From Sphingomonas sp. S-NIH.Pt15_0812 (GTDB taxonomy: Bacteria; Pseudomonadota; Alphaproteobacteria; Sphingomonadales; Sphingomonadaceae), in NCBI RefSeq assembly GCF_003951315.1, contig NZ_QLJH01000005.1, positions 62,001 through 126,000 of the forward strand: DNA of 64,000 nucleotides, written 5' to 3'. Below are positions 1-9,008 of this stretch, piece by piece. Under the pieces are notes generated by a model. The model saw only the letters and a list, made by a program, of their open reading frames with translations. It was not told the origin of the DNA and did no database searches. Position 1 is the stretch's first letter. Every line of letters begins with the position of its first letter. The position numbers were made by a program, and so were the translations under genes.

Positions 1-1690
1 GCAGGCCGGGCAACGGTTCATAGGCGTCATACTGGCGCACCAGCGCGCCCGTGCGCTGCTTGAAGGCGGCGACATCGGCCGGCGTCCACCAGTCGATCAG
101 CCGGCCCCTGGCGTCGAACTTCGATCCCTGGTCGTCGAAATGATGGCTCAGTTCATGGCCGATCACCGCGCCGATGCCGCCGTAATTGACCGCCGGGTCC
201 GCCTTGGGATCGAAGAAGGGCGGTTGCAGGATCGCCGCCGGAAACACGATCTCGACCATGCCGAAATTGGCATAGGCGTTGACCGTCATCGGCGTCATGC
301 CCCATTCCCAGCGCTGGATCGGCTTGCCGAGATGACCGATATTATAGTCGTGCAGCCACTGCGCCGCCCGCAGGGAGTTGCCGAACGCATCCCCCTTTTC
401 GATGCGCAGGCCCGACAGGTCGCGCCAACGGTCGGGATAACCGATCTTCGGCGTGAAGGCGGCCAGCTTGGCATGGGCGGCCTTCTTGGTGGCCGGGGCC
501 ATCCAGTCGAGCTTGTCGATGCGCTGGCCCATCGCCGCCAGCACGTTGCGGACCAGCATGTCCGCCGCCGCCTTGGTCTCGGGCGGGAAATAGCGGGCGA
601 CATAGACCTTGGACACATCGTCGGACAGCGCGGCCGAGGTGAAGGACACCGCCCGCTTCCAGCGATCCTCCTGCTGGGGCGTGCCCGACAGGACCGTGCC
701 GTAGAAGGCGAACTGCTCCCGGTCGAAGGCCTGGGGCAGCACGTCGGCGAATTCGTCGAGCGACCGCAGCAGCAACTGGTCCTTCAGCACCGGCAAGGGC
801 GTGGCGGCAATCAGGCCTGCGATCCCCGTCACCGCGCTCGGCTGTGCGACGACGACGTTGTCGACCGGCGTGCCGACCGCCTTCAGATAGGTGGCGAAGT
901 CGAAGCCGGGGGCCGTGCGCGTCAGATCGGCGACGCTCATCCTGTTATAGGTCTTGTCGCGGTCGCGACTGTCGATCCGCGTCCAGCTGACCTGCGCAAT
1001 CCGGGTCTCGAAATCGAGCACCGCCTTGGCGCGCGCCTCCGCATCCGCCTCGCCCGCCAGCGTCAGCATCTTCGCCAGATGCGCTTGATAGGCGGTGCGC
1101 GCCTCGACCAGCTTGGGGTCCGCCGACAGATAATAGTCGCGGTCGGGCATCCCCAGGCCCGACTGGCGGACGCCGACGCTATAGACGTCGGACTGGCGCG
1201 CATCCTGGCCGACGCCGCTGGCAAAGGGGATGCCCACGCCGTTGCGGTCCGCCTTTGCGACCAGGGCGGCATAGCCCGCCTTGTCGTTCAGCCTCTTGAT
1301 CATGTCGAGCCAGGGACGGATCGGCGCCAGTCCCTTCGCCTCGATCGCGGCGGTGTCGAGATAGGAGGCATAGGCCTGGCCGATCTTGCTGCCGCCGGCC
1401 GCTTCCAGAATGCCTCGCGTCCGATCGCGCGACAGGTCGGCGAGCGTGTCGAACGCACCATAGCTGGCCTTGTCGGCCGGGATCGCGGTGGTCTTGGCCC
1501 ATTCGCCATTGGCATAGGCGTAGAAGTCGTCGCCGGGCGAAGTGGTCTTCATCATGCCGGCTTCATCGAAACCGAAGCGGCCGATCTGCGGCGCATCGCC
1601 GGCCGGGGCAACGGTCGGCGTCTGGGTCTGGGCGTGGAGCGCGACCGCCGAGGCGGCGGCGAGCAGGCTGGCGAGAAGAAGTCGCGTCAT
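1..1690 (-). CDS. M13 family metallopeptidase (3' end outside window)
   Basis: Zinc endopeptidase of the neprilysin/PepO (M13) family, probably exported to the periplasm or cell surface. The ATG at 1690 opens a signal peptide (MTRLLLASLLAASAVALHA, then QTQ). The zinc motif HELSH falls at about residues 512-516, in the family's VIGHELSHHFDDQG block; the earlier NAYA segment that binds substrate backbone is also present. About 563 residues are visible and roughly 120-130 C-terminal residues, including the third zinc ligand, lie beyond the left edge. It is a close paralogue of the next gene upstream on the same strand, with the same block order throughout. The substrate is unknown. Confidence 0.93.
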   Translation of the reverse strand, partial: MTRLLLASLLAAASAVALHAQTQTPTVAPAGDAPQIGRFGFDEAGMMKTTSPGDDFYAYANGEWAKTTAIPADKASYGAFDTLADLSRDRTRGILEAAGGSKIGQAYASYLDTAAIEAKGLAPIRPWLDMIKRLNDKAGYAALVAKADRNGVGIPFASGVGQDARQSDVYSVGVRQSGLGMPDRDYYLSADPKLVEARTAYQAHLAKMLTLAGEADAEARAKAVLDFETRIAQVSWTRIDSRDRDKTYNRMSVADLTRTAPGFDFATYLKAVGTPVDNVVVAQPSAVTGIAGLIAATPLPVLKDQLLLRSLDEFADVLPQAFDREQFAFYGTVLSGTPQQEDRWKRAVSFTSAALSDDVSKVYVARYFPPETKAAADMLVRNVLAAMGQRIDKLDWMAPATKKAAHAKLAAFTPKIGYPDRWRDLSGLRIEKGDAFGNSLRAAQWLHDYNIGHLGKPIQRWEWGMTPMTVNAYANFGMVEIVFPAAILQPPFFDPKADPAVNYGGIGAVIGHELSHHFDDQGSKFDARGRLIDWWTPADVAAFKQRTGALVRQYDAYEPLPGL

Positions 1691-1811
1691 GGCTGTCCTG
1701 AATAGCGTCGATAGGCCAGCTTCGCGCCAATCCATTGCCTTCGCAACCGGTTATATCGGGTTTCGCTGAACCTGTACGAAGCGAGGCGCGGGCGAAACCC
1801 CGCCGGGTGGA

Positions 1812-1841
1812 GGGCCCTGTCCGTCGTGACGGACAGGGCCC
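1812..1841 (-). terminator. Strong hairpin between the two M13 genes
   Basis: Two perfectly complementary 14-base arms (GGGCCCTGTCCGTC / GACGGACAGGGCCC) flank a 2-base centre, starting 7 bases after the stop codon of the upstream M13 gene. No U-tract follows on the leftward strand, so it could be an intrinsic terminator of the GC-rich type or an mRNA 3'-end stabiliser that uncouples the two genes. Confidence 0.6.
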
Positions 1842-1847
1842 CATCCC

Positions 1848-3932
1848 TCACCAGATCCGGACCCGGTCGGCGGGTGCCAGATACATGTCCTGACCCGGCT
1901 TCGCGCCGAACGCCGCATACCAGGGGTCGAGGTTGCGGACGGTCAGCGTCCGCTCATGCCCCGGCGAATGCGGATCGGAGAGCAGCGCCTGGCGCAGCGC
2001 CGGCTCGCGCCACTTGGTCCGCCACACCTGCGCCCAGCCCAGATAGAAACGCTGGTCGCCGGTCAGTCCGTCGATCACCGGCGCCGGCTTGCCGCCCAGC
2101 GACTTGTGATAGGCGTCGAGCGCCACGGTCAGCCCGGCCAGGTCGGCGATGTTCTCGCCCAGCGTCAACTCGCCCTGGATATGCTGGCCGGGGATCGGCT
2201 CATAGGCATTGTACTGCGCGACCAGCTTGTCGGTGAAGCTCTTGAACCGCTCCACATCCTGCGGCGTCCACCAGTCGGTCAGCTTGCCGGTGGCGTCGTA
2301 CTTGCGGCCCTGGTCATCGAAATGATGGCTGATCTCATGCCCGATCACCGCGCCGATGCCGCCATAGTTGATCGCCGGGTCCGCCTTGGGATCGAAGAAG
2401 GGCGGTTGCAGGATCGCCGCCGGGAAGACGATCTCGTTCATCACCGGATTGGCATAGGCGTTGATCGTCATCGGCGTCATGAACCACTCGCCCCGGTCGA
2501 GCGGCTTGTCGAGCTTGTTGAGCTCACGCTGATATTCGAAGGCATTGGCGCGCGCGACATTGCCGACCAGATCGCCACGCTGGACGGTCAGCGCCGAATA
2601 GTCGCGCCACTTGTCAGGATAGCCGATCTTGGGCGTGAAGGCCGCCAGCTTCTGCAGCGCCTTCGCCTTGGTCTCGGGCGCCATCCATTGCAGGTTCTTC
2701 AACCGGTCGCCCATCGATGCGATGACATTCTTCACCAGCGCATCGGCGGTCGCCTTGGCCTCGGGCGGAAAGTAGCGCGCGACATATTGCTCGCCGATCG
2801 CCTCGCCCATCGCGTTGCTGACGGTCGACACCGCCCGCTTCCACCGGGCCTGCTGCTGCGGCGTGCCCGACAGGGTGGTGCCGTAGAAGGCGAAGTTCGC
2901 CTGGTCGACCGGCGCGGCCAGATAGGAGGCGTAGGAGCGCAGGACGCGGAGCATCGCCGCATCCTTCAGCACCGGCAGCGGCGTGTCGGCATAGACCTTG
3001 GCCTCGCCGGTCAGCGCGCTGGGCTGCGCGACCAGATACATCGGGCGATTGGCCACGCCCATCTCCGTCAGGAAGGGCTGCCACGGAAAACCCGGCGCCT
3101 TGGCGGCGAAGTCGCCGGCCTTCCAGACATTGTAGGTCGCGTCCGCGTCGCGGCTCTGGACGGCGGACCAATGGGCGTTGGCGATCGCCTTCTCCATCTG
3201 GAACACCGCCGCCGCGCGCGCCTCGGCATTGGGTTCGCCCGCCAGCGTCAGCATCTTGGCCAGATAGGCCTGATAGGCCGTCCGCACCGCCGCCAGCTTC
3301 GGATCGTCCTTCAGGTAGTAATCACGGTCCGGCAGGCCGATGCCGCCCTGCCCCAGGCTGACGACATAGATTTCGGGCGACTTGTCGTCCTGCCCGACCG
3401 ATACGCCGACCAGGCCGCGCACGCCCTGGCGCTGGAGCTTGGCGATCTCGGTGGCCAGCGCGGTCTTGTCGGCCGCACCCTTGATCGCGTTCAGCCAGGG
3501 CCGGACCGGAGTGATGCCCTTGGCGTCGATGGCGGCCTGATCCATGAAGCTCGTATAGAAGTCGCCGGTCTTGTCGCCCGAGCGCTTTGCCGCCTCTTCC
3601 AGGATGCCGCGCGTCCGCTCGAGCGACAGGTCCTGGAGGACGTGGAACATGCCATAGGACGACCGGTCCGCCGGAATCTCGGTCGAGGCGTACCAGCGGC
3701 CGCTGGCATAGTTGAAGAAGTCGTTGCCCGGCTGCACGCTGGTGTCGCGTCCGGCCATGTCGAAGCCGAAATCGCCGATCTGCGGCTTGTCCGCATTGGC
3801 CGGGGCGACCGGGCCGGTCGCGGCCTTGCCGACCGTCCTGGTCTGCTTGGCGGTCTGGGCGCTGGTCTGCGCCAGGGCGGTGGTGGAAACGGTGGAAGCG
3901 AGCAGGATCAGGCCAATCAACGGCGTACGCAT
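1848..3932 (-). CDS. M13 family metallopeptidase
   Basis: Complete 694-residue M13 (neprilysin/PepO-like) zinc endopeptidase. The signal peptide MRTPLIGLILLASTVSTTALA precedes a mature N-terminus QTSA, so the enzyme should be exported. Peptidase_M13_N covers about residues 60-430 and the catalytic domain about 480-694. HEISH is at about residues 532-536, a GENIADLAG block supplies the downstream zinc-ligand Glu and catalytic Asp, and the protein ends in VRIW, the usual M13 terminus. It is a tandem paralogue of the gene at 1-1690, separated by about 157 bases that include a hairpin. The substrate cannot be inferred. Confidence 0.95.
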   Translation of the reverse strand: MRTPLIGLILLASTVSTTALAQTSAQTAKQTRTVGKAATGPVAPANADKPQIGDFGFDMAGRDTSVQPGNDFFNYASGRWYASTEIPADRSSYGMFHVLQDLSLERTRGILEEAAKRSGDKTGDFYTSFMDQAAIDAKGITPVRPWLNAIKGAADKTALATEIAKLQRQGVRGLVGVSVGQDDKSPEIYVVSLGQGGIGLPDRDYYLKDDPKLAAVRTAYQAYLAKMLTLAGEPNAEARAAAVFQMEKAIANAHWSAVQSRDADATYNVWKAGDFAAKAPGFPWQPFLTEMGVANRPMYLVAQPSALTGEAKVYADTPLPVLKDAAMLRVLRSYASYLAAPVDQANFAFYGTTLSGTPQQQARWKRAVSTVSNAMGEAIGEQYVARYFPPEAKATADALVKNVIASMGDRLKNLQWMAPETKAKALQKLAAFTPKIGYPDKWRDYSALTVQRGDLVGNVARANAFEYQRELNKLDKPLDRGEWFMTPMTINAYANPVMNEIVFPAAILQPPFFDPKADPAINYGGIGAVIGHEISHHFDDQGRKYDATGKLTDWWTPQDVERFKSFTDKLVAQYNAYEPIPGQHIQGELTLGENIADLAGLTVALDAYHKSLGGKPAPVIDGLTGDQRFYLGWAQVWRTKWREPALRQALLSDPHSPGHERTLTVRNLDPWYAAFGAKPGQDMYLAPADRVRIW

Positions 3933-3962
3933 CGAGTATCCTCAATCAAGGTCAGTGATGCT

Positions 3963-3990
3963 GTTGTACGTCGCTACGACGCCTCGTCAA
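3963..3990 (-). promoter_or_regulatory. Candidate housekeeping promoter for the M13 gene
   Basis: On the leftward strand TTGACG (3990-3985) and TACAAC (3968-3963) are separated by 16 bases and lie 31-58 bases upstream of the ATG at 3932. The -35 is good and the -10 weak. Identified by eye only. Confidence 0.3.
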
Positions 3991-4010
3991 TGCAGGGTTC
4001 GTGACTAATG

Positions 4011-4568
4011 TTACGATGTCGCCGCGTCGTGGCGGTTGCGCCACTTGCGCGCGATCCACAGCCGCCAGCCGAGCGCCGACAGGCCATAGCCCAGCACCGC
4101 GCCGACCGCCGCGATGATGACCAGCCCGGTGACCGTCGCCGGCCCCGCCTCCCACAGCCATTGCAGCCAGCCGGTCGCCGCCTGCGCCACCGGCTGCGCC
4201 ACCACGGGGGCATCGACATGCAGCACCCAGCGGCCGATCTGATAGGCGGCGATCAATATCAGCGGCGTGGTGAAGGGATTGGTGATGAAGGTGGTCAGCG
4301 CCGCCACCGGCACATTGGCGCGGAACGGCAGCGCGATCGCCGCCGCGATCGCGATCTGCGCGACCGGGAACATCACGCCCGCCACCATGCCCAGCGCGAC
4401 CCCACGCGGCACCGACCGCCGGGTGAAGCGCCACAGTTCGGGTGCCAATACGCGATGCGCGACCGGCCGCAGCATCCGGCTGCGCTCCATCGATTCGCGC
4501 GTCGGCAGGTTGCGCCGACACCAGCCGGCCGCACGCTGCCACAGCGAGCGCGGCGCGGCCGTGGCCAT
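4011..4568 (-). CDS. DUF2062 domain membrane protein
   Basis: 185-residue small membrane protein of the DUF2062 family. The family core is visible at about residues 50-115 (VPRGVALGMVAGVMFPVAQ, then FRANVPVAALTTFITNPFTT), with predicted membrane segments near 55-80, 95-112 and 140-168. Molecular function is unknown for the family. The start ATG overlaps the smpB stop codon by one base (TGATG), so the two genes are translationally coupled in the dapA / small protein / smpB / DUF2062 leftward cluster. A basic C-terminus (RKWRNRHDAATS) suggests a cytoplasmic tail. Confidence 0.85.
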   Translation of the reverse strand: MATAAPRSLWQRAAGWCRRNLPTRESMERSRMLRPVAHRVLAPELWRFTRRSVPRGVALGMVAGVMFPVAQIAIAAAIALPFRANVPVAALTTFITNPFTTPLILIAAYQIGRWVLHVDAPVVAQPVAQAATGWLQWLWEAGPATVTGLVIIAAVGAVLGYGLSALGWRLWIARKWRNRHDAATS

Positions 4569-5050
4569 CAGCCGCGATCCTTGAGGATGCGTTGCGCCTC
4601 CCGCTTCCAGTCGCGCTCCTTGATCGCCTCGCGCTTGTCGTGGTTCTTCCGCCCCTTGGCCAATGCCAGCTCCACCTTCGCCCTCCCCCGCGAGTTGAAA
4701 TAGACCATTAGCGGCACCAGGGTCATGCCCTCGCGCGCCACCGCGCCGTGAAGCTTGTTTATCTCACGCTCGTGAAGGAGCAGTTTACGCGGCCGCTTGG
4801 CCTCGTGGTTGAAGCGGTTGCCGTGGCTGAACTCGGGGACGTTGGCGTTGATCAGCCAGACCTGGTTATCCTTCACCTCGGCATAGCTTTCGGCGATCGA
4901 CCCCTCGCCGAAGCGCAGCGATTTCACCTCGGTGCCGGTCAGGGCGATGCCGGCCTCATAGGTCGTGTCGATCGAATATTCGAACCGCGCCTTGCGGTTC
5001 TCGGCGACGATCTTCTTCTTGTCGAAGGTGGCTGGTTTCGGACGCGACAT
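4568..5050 (-). CDS. smpB: SsrA-binding protein SmpB
   Basis: 160-residue SmpB, the tmRNA-binding partner needed for trans-translation, which rescues stalled ribosomes and tags nascent peptides. Recognisable blocks are [40 protein letters not shown] and [20 protein letters not shown], followed by the basic tail [20 protein letters not shown] that reaches into the decoding centre. Length is normal for the family (about 150-165). It is followed without a gap by the DUF2062 gene and preceded by a small exported-type protein. Confidence 0.98.
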   Translation of the reverse strand: MSRPKPATFDKKKIVAENRKARFEYSIDTTYEAGIALTGTEVKSLRFGEGSIAESYAEVKDNQVWLINANVPEFSHGNRFNHEAKRPRKLLLHEREINKLHGAVAREGMTLVPLMVYFNSRGRAKVELALAKGRKNHDKREAIKERDWKREAQRILKDRG

Positions 5051-5126
5051 GGTGGCGATGTAGGCGCGCGATGCCGCTTAGGGAAGCGGCGGTTGCGACC
5101 GGTGCGGTGCGAAGCGCGCCCGGACG

Positions 5127-5423
5127 TCAGAAGGGCTTGGACAGGCGCAGCATCAGCCGGTTGCTCGGCACCCCGCCGACGTTGCCTTGCTCGACCTCGG
5201 CCGCCGCCTCGGCGCCGCCGGGCAGCGGCATCGCGGCCTTGGGGATCAGCGGCTGCTCCGGGCGGGGCGGCAGCGGCTTGAGACGGTAGCGATCGTCGTT
5301 GCGGCCGCACACGATCACTTCGTCGCTCGCCGCCGGCCTCGCGGGACAAGGCGCATCGGAACGGCGCGGCCGGGCGATCGGCAGGACGGGACCCGAGACC
5401 ATCTGCAACAGCGCCCACAGCAT
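5127..5423 (-). CDS. Small conserved-type hypothetical protein
   Basis: 98-residue protein with a short hydrophobic N-terminus (MLWALLQMVSGPVLPIA) that could be a signal or anchor sequence. The central motif DEVIVCGRNDDRYRLKPLPP has the appearance of a family seen in sphingomonads (VCGR...RYRLPPLP), which I recall but cannot verify here. It sits between dapA and smpB in the same direction, leaving 69 bases to dapA and 76 to smpB. Function is unknown. Confidence 0.6.
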   Translation of the reverse strand: MLWALLQMVSGPVLPIARPRRSDAPCPARPAASDEVIVCGRNDDRYRLKPLPPRPEQPLIPKAAMPLPGGAEAAAEVEQGNVGGVPSNRLMLRLSKPF

Positions 5424-5492
5424 CGATCGACATCCCCCGCCCGAGGGCGACGAACATCATCCCGGATCATGGCGCAGATATGACAAGCTGGA

Positions 5493-6377
5493 TCAGATCA
5501 GCCTCGCCATCGCCAGCCCTGCGTCCACCGCCGCCCGCGCCGCGTCGGACGGCCAGGTCATCGGCAGGCGGAGCGCGGGCGGGAAGTCCGGGCGGACGCG
5601 GGTCAGCGCATATTTGACCGGCCCCGGCGAGGCATCGGTGAACATCGCGTCGTGCAGTGCATAGAGCCGGTCGTGCAGGGCCAGCGCCGCCGCGTGATCG
5701 CCCGAGGCGCAGGCGGCCTGGAACTCGGCGGACAGGCGCGGCGCGACATTGGCGGTGACCGAAATGCAACCCACCCCGCCCAGCGCGTTATAGGCGAGCG
5801 CCAGATCGTCATTGCCCGACAGCTGCGCAAAGTCCGCGCCCAGCGCCAGCCGGTGCTGCGTCACGCGCGGCAGCACGCCGCTGGCATCCTTCACCCCGAC
5901 GAACAGCGCGGGAAAGGCCTGGACGATCCGGATCAGCGTCGCCGGCTGGATATCGGTGACGGTGCGGCCCGGCACATTGTAGAGGATGATCGGCAGCGGC
6001 GCATCGGCGGCCAGCGCCTCGAAATGGCGGAAGATGCCCTCCTGCGAGGGGCGGTTGTAATAGGGCGGCACCATCAGCGCGGCGTCCGCCCCGGCCTCCC
6101 TGGCGGCGCGCAGATTGGCGGCGGCGACGCGGGTGTCGTTCGATCCGGCCCCAGCGATCACCGGCACCCGCCCGCGCGCCTGGTCGACGCAGACCCGCAC
6201 GACATGGAAATGCTCCTCGGCGCTCAGCGTCGCCGCCTCGCCCGTGGTGCCGCAGGCGACCAACGCCGCCGACCCTTCCGCGATCTGCCATTCCACGAAG
6301 TCGCGAAAGGCCGCCTCGGCGAACCCGCCGGCCGCGTCGAACGGTGTCACCAGCGCGGGGATAGAGCCTGAAAACAT
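5493..6377 (-). CDS. dapA: 4-hydroxy-tetrahydrodipicolinate synthase
   Basis: 294-residue DapA, which condenses pyruvate with aspartate semialdehyde in the first committed step of lysine and diaminopimelate synthesis. The catalytic set is complete: GTTGE at 43-47 (Thr44/Thr45), Tyr133 in ILYNVPGRT, and Schiff-base Lys163 in GVKDASG. The length is typical. It is divergent from the lytic transglycosylase gene (about 90 bases between starts) and heads the leftward cluster with smpB, so the two divergent units both serve the cell wall. Confidence 0.97.
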   Translation of the reverse strand: MFSGSIPALVTPFDAAGGFAEAAFRDFVEWQIAEGSAALVACGTTGEAATLSAEEHFHVVRVCVDQARGRVPVIAGAGSNDTRVAAANLRAAREAGADAALMVPPYYNRPSQEGIFRHFEALAADAPLPIILYNVPGRTVTDIQPATLIRIVQAFPALFVGVKDASGVLPRVTQHRLALGADFAQLSGNDDLALAYNALGGVGCISVTANVAPRLSAEFQAACASGDHAAALALHDRLYALHDAMFTDASPGPVKYALTRVRPDFPPALRLPMTWPSDAARAAVDAGLAMARLI

Positions 6378-6432
6378 TATGATACTTCGTCCTATTGCGG
6401 CGGTTCGCGAGAAGCCGCCAAAATTTCGTTCA

Positions 6433-6464
6433 GGACAGATACGGGTTCGATCCCTATCCTGTCC
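6433..6464 (+). other. Minihelix-like hairpin before the slt start codon
   Basis: GGACAG-ATA-c-GGG, loop TTCGAT, CCC-TAT-c-CTGTCC gives 12 base pairs with one bulged C on each arm. It ends 2 bases before the ATG at 6467. No Shine-Dalgarno sequence lies between the hairpin and the start codon. Confidence 0.45.
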
Positions 6465-6466
6465 AC

Positions 6467-8458
6467 ATGATCGCGCCCCTGAAATCGACCCTGCTGCTAT
6501 CCCTTCTCGCCGGCACGGCCATCCTGCCCCAGTCGCAGGAACAGAGCGACCGCGCCTCCACGCAAGCCGCCAACCGCATCGCCGCCGGCCTGCCGCAACC
6601 GACCGCCAGTCCCGCCATCGCCTCGGCTTTGGCCGAATGGCGGGCGCTACGCCAGACCGATGCCCTGCCCTTCGACAGCTATGCCGGCTTCACCCAGCGC
6701 CACCCGGGCTGGCCGGGCGAGGCGGCGAACCGGCGGGCGGCGGAGCGCCAGGCGGCCAACGCCGCGCCGGCCAATGCCGTCGCCTTCTTCCGCCGCTATC
6801 CGCCGCTGACCGCGACCGGCACGGTGGCTCAGGCACGCGCCTTGCTCGCCACCGGCGATGCCGCCGGGGCACAAGCCGCCGCGCGCGCCGCCTGGCGGAT
6901 GGGCGCCTTGTCGGGTGCGGACGAGAGCGCGATCCTGACCTATTTCCCCAATGCGCTCCGCCCGGAGGATCAGGACGCGCGGATGGACCGGCTATTGTGG
7001 CAGGGCCAGACCAGCCTCGCCCAGCGGCAGCTCGCCCTGGTCAGCCCAGCCAAGCGCCCGCTGTTCGAGGCACGGCTCGCCTTCCGCACCAAGGCGCCGA
7101 ACGCCGCCGACCTGTCCGCCGCGACCCAGGCCATCTACGCCAACGACCCCGGCTACATCGCCGATCGTGCGGTCTGGCTGCGCAACACGCTGTCGCCCGG
7201 CGTGCGCGCCTATCTGGCACAGCCGCGCACGCTGGCGACCCGGCCGGGCGATGTCGAGAAATGGTATGAGGTGCTGCTCGTAAACGCCCGTGCCGCGGCG
7301 GCGGACAGCCAGTACCAGCTCGCCTACGATATCGCCCGCCAGGTCGACGATGCCTATCCCGCCGGCACCGACGTGTCGAAGAAGCCCTATGGCGAGCGGG
7401 ACGATTATACCTCGCTGGTCTGGTTGGGCGGGCAGGTCGCGATGAAGCAGCTCGGCCGCCCCGCCGATGCGATGCCGCTGTTCGAACGCTATGCGCGCGG
7501 CAGCCAGGCGCCGCAGACCCGCGCCAAGGGCTATTATTGGGCCGGCCGCGCGGCCGAGGCGGCGGGGCTCCAGCCGCAAGCCGCGCAATTCTATGCGCAG
7601 GCGGCGGGCTATCGCGACCAATATTACGGACAGCTCGCCCTGGAGCGGACCGGCCGGCCACTGGCCGCGCCGCCGCCCGTCGCCGCCCCGACGCTCGATC
7701 CGGCGGTACGGGCCGCGTTCAACGCGCGCGAGATCGTGACGGCGGCGCGCTTCCTGGGCCAGATCGGCGACTGGCAGGACCAGACCGCCTTCGTCCGCCA
7801 GATCGCCGCCGATGCCACGACCGACACCGATCACCTGCTCGCCGAGCAATTGTCGCGCGAGATCGGCCGCCCCGATCTGGGCGTGATGGTCGGGCGCAGC
7901 GCGATGCAGAACGGGCTGACCGACTATTCCGCGATCGGCTTTCCCGTGGTGCCGATCCCGGCCGGCTATGACGACAGCTGGACGATCATCCACGCCATCG
8001 CGCGCCAGGAAAGCCAGTTCGACCGCGCCGCCATATCGGGCGCCGGCGCACGTGGGCTGATGCAGCTGATGCCCGCCACCGCGCGCGAGCAGGGTGGCAA
8101 GATCGGCTTGAGCTTCACGCCGGAGCAGCTGTCGTCCGACCCGTTCATCTCGATCCAGCTCGGGGCCAGCTACTTCCAGCGGGTCTATGCCAATTATGGC
8201 AGCTATCCGCTTGCGATCGCGGCCTATAATGCGGGCGGTGGCAATGTGAACAAATGGCTGCGCGCCAATGGCGACCCCCGCACCGGCGCGGTCGACTGGG
8301 TCGATTGGGTGGAGGCGATCCCCTATGGCGAGACGCGCAACTATGTGCAGCGCGTGCTGGAGAATGCCGTCGTCTACGACCTGATGAACCCCGCCCGGTC
8401 GAAGAGCCGGGGTGCGGCGCGGCTCAGCTGGTATCTGGGCAAGACCCGTCCGGGTTGA
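6467..8458 (+). CDS. slt: Soluble-type lytic murein transglycosylase (GH23)
   Basis: 663-residue periplasmic peptidoglycan-cleaving enzyme of the Slt70 type. The chosen ATG at 6467 begins the signal peptide MIAPLKSTLLLSLLAGTAI; upstream in-frame near-cognate codons would spoil it. An alpha-helical superhelix occupies about residues 40-470. The GH23 domain follows at about 490-640, with the catalytic Glu in HAIARQESQFDRAA, then GARGLMQLMPATA and AAYNAGGGNVNKW, and a C-terminal GETRNYVQRVLEN block. The start region lacks a clear Shine-Dalgarno sequence and is preceded by a hairpin. greB follows after 14 bases. Confidence 0.95.
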   Translation: MIAPLKSTLLLSLLAGTAILPQSQEQSDRASTQAANRIAAGLPQPTASPAIASALAEWRALRQTDALPFDSYAGFTQRHPGWPGEAANRRAAERQAANAAPANAVAFFRRYPPLTATGTVAQARALLATGDAAGAQAAARAAWRMGALSGADESAILTYFPNALRPEDQDARMDRLLWQGQTSLAQRQLALVSPAKRPLFEARLAFRTKAPNAADLSAATQAIYANDPGYIADRAVWLRNTLSPGVRAYLAQPRTLATRPGDVEKWYEVLLVNARAAAADSQYQLAYDIARQVDDAYPAGTDVSKKPYGERDDYTSLVWLGGQVAMKQLGRPADAMPLFERYARGSQAPQTRAKGYYWAGRAAEAAGLQPQAAQFYAQAAGYRDQYYGQLALERTGRPLAAPPPVAAPTLDPAVRAAFNAREIVTAARFLGQIGDWQDQTAFVRQIAADATTDTDHLLAEQLSREIGRPDLGVMVGRSAMQNGLTDYSAIGFPVVPIPAGYDDSWTIIHAIARQESQFDRAAISGAGARGLMQLMPATAREQGGKIGLSFTPEQLSSDPFISIQLGASYFQRVYANYGSYPLAIAAYNAGGGNVNKWLRANGDPRTGAVDWVDWVEAIPYGETRNYVQRVLENAVVYDLMNPARSKSRGAARLSWYLGKTRPG

Positions 8459-8472
8459 GTAAGGGAGGCCGG

Positions 8473-8958
8473 GTGACCGATCGACCCAATTACATCACCC
8501 CCGCCGGCTATGCCGCCCTTCGGACCGAATATGAGCAGCTGTTCGCGACCGAGCGCCCCGCCCTAGTCGAGACGATCAGCTGGGCCGCCGGCAATGGCGA
8601 CCGGTCGGAGAATGGCGACTATATCTATGGTCGCAAGCGGTTGCGTGAGATCGACCGGCGGCTGGGCTGGCTGTCGCAGCGCATGAAGGCGGCCAAGGTC
8701 GTCGATCCCGCCGCCCAGACAGACCGGACGCGCGTCTGGTTCGGCTGCACCGTCACCATCGCCGACGAGGATGATCAGCAGCGTGTGCTCACCCTGGTCG
8801 GCGACGACGAAGCGGATGCCGGCCAGGGGCGGGTTGGCTGGTACTCGCCGATCGCCCGTGCGCTGCGGGGCGCAGGCCTGGGCGACCTCCGCCGCGTGAC
8901 CTTGCCCGCGGGTGAGAAGGAATATGAGATCATGGGCATACGCTACTCGATAGATTGA
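8473..8958 (+). CDS. greB: Transcription elongation factor GreB
   Basis: 161-residue Gre factor that inserts its coiled coil into the RNA polymerase secondary channel to promote cleavage of backtracked RNA. The GTG start at 8473 follows AAGGGAGG at 8461-8468. The N-terminal coiled coil has the GreB signature (YITPAGYAALRTEYEQL, then DRSENGDYIYGRKRLREIDR), which distinguishes it from GreA, with the acidic tip at SENGDY. The C-terminal FKBP-like domain contains GRVGWYSPIARALRG. It probably shares a transcript with slt. Confidence 0.95.
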   Translation: MTDRPNYITPAGYAALRTEYEQLFATERPALVETISWAAGNGDRSENGDYIYGRKRLREIDRRLGWLSQRMKAAKVVDPAAQTDRTRVWFGCTVTIADEDDQQRVLTLVGDDEADAGQGRVGWYSPIARALRGAGLGDLRRVTLPAGEKEYEIMGIRYSID

Positions 8959-8984
8959 GGAACATGGGCGTTTGGCGGGCCGTT
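8959..8984 (+). promoter_or_regulatory. Candidate EcfG (general stress) promoter
   Basis: GGAAC (8959-8963), 17 bases, then CGTT (8981-8984) matches the alphaproteobacterial EcfG consensus GGAAC-N16/17-CGTT. It begins immediately after the greB stop codon and lies 24 bases upstream of the ATG of a small acidic protein whose Shine-Dalgarno sequence (AAGGAG) is at 8995-9000. Confidence 0.55.
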
Positions 8985-9008
8985 GGTCATGCAGAAGGAG
9001 AGCATGAC

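Noticed and set aside
140..1705. Long open frame on the plus strand opposite the first M13 gene
   Set aside because: Antisense frame of a real gene in GC-rich DNA; the minus strand encodes an M13 peptidase with signal peptide and zinc motif.
1956..4004. 682-codon open frame on the plus strand opposite the second M13 gene
   Set aside because: Same artefact; Arg/Gly-rich product without domains, opposite a complete peptidase.
6439..6467. GGGTTCGATCCC read as the T arm of a tRNA
   Set aside because: No D arm or anticodon arm upstream, and the 3' end is ACA rather than CCA; kept only as a minihelix-like hairpin.
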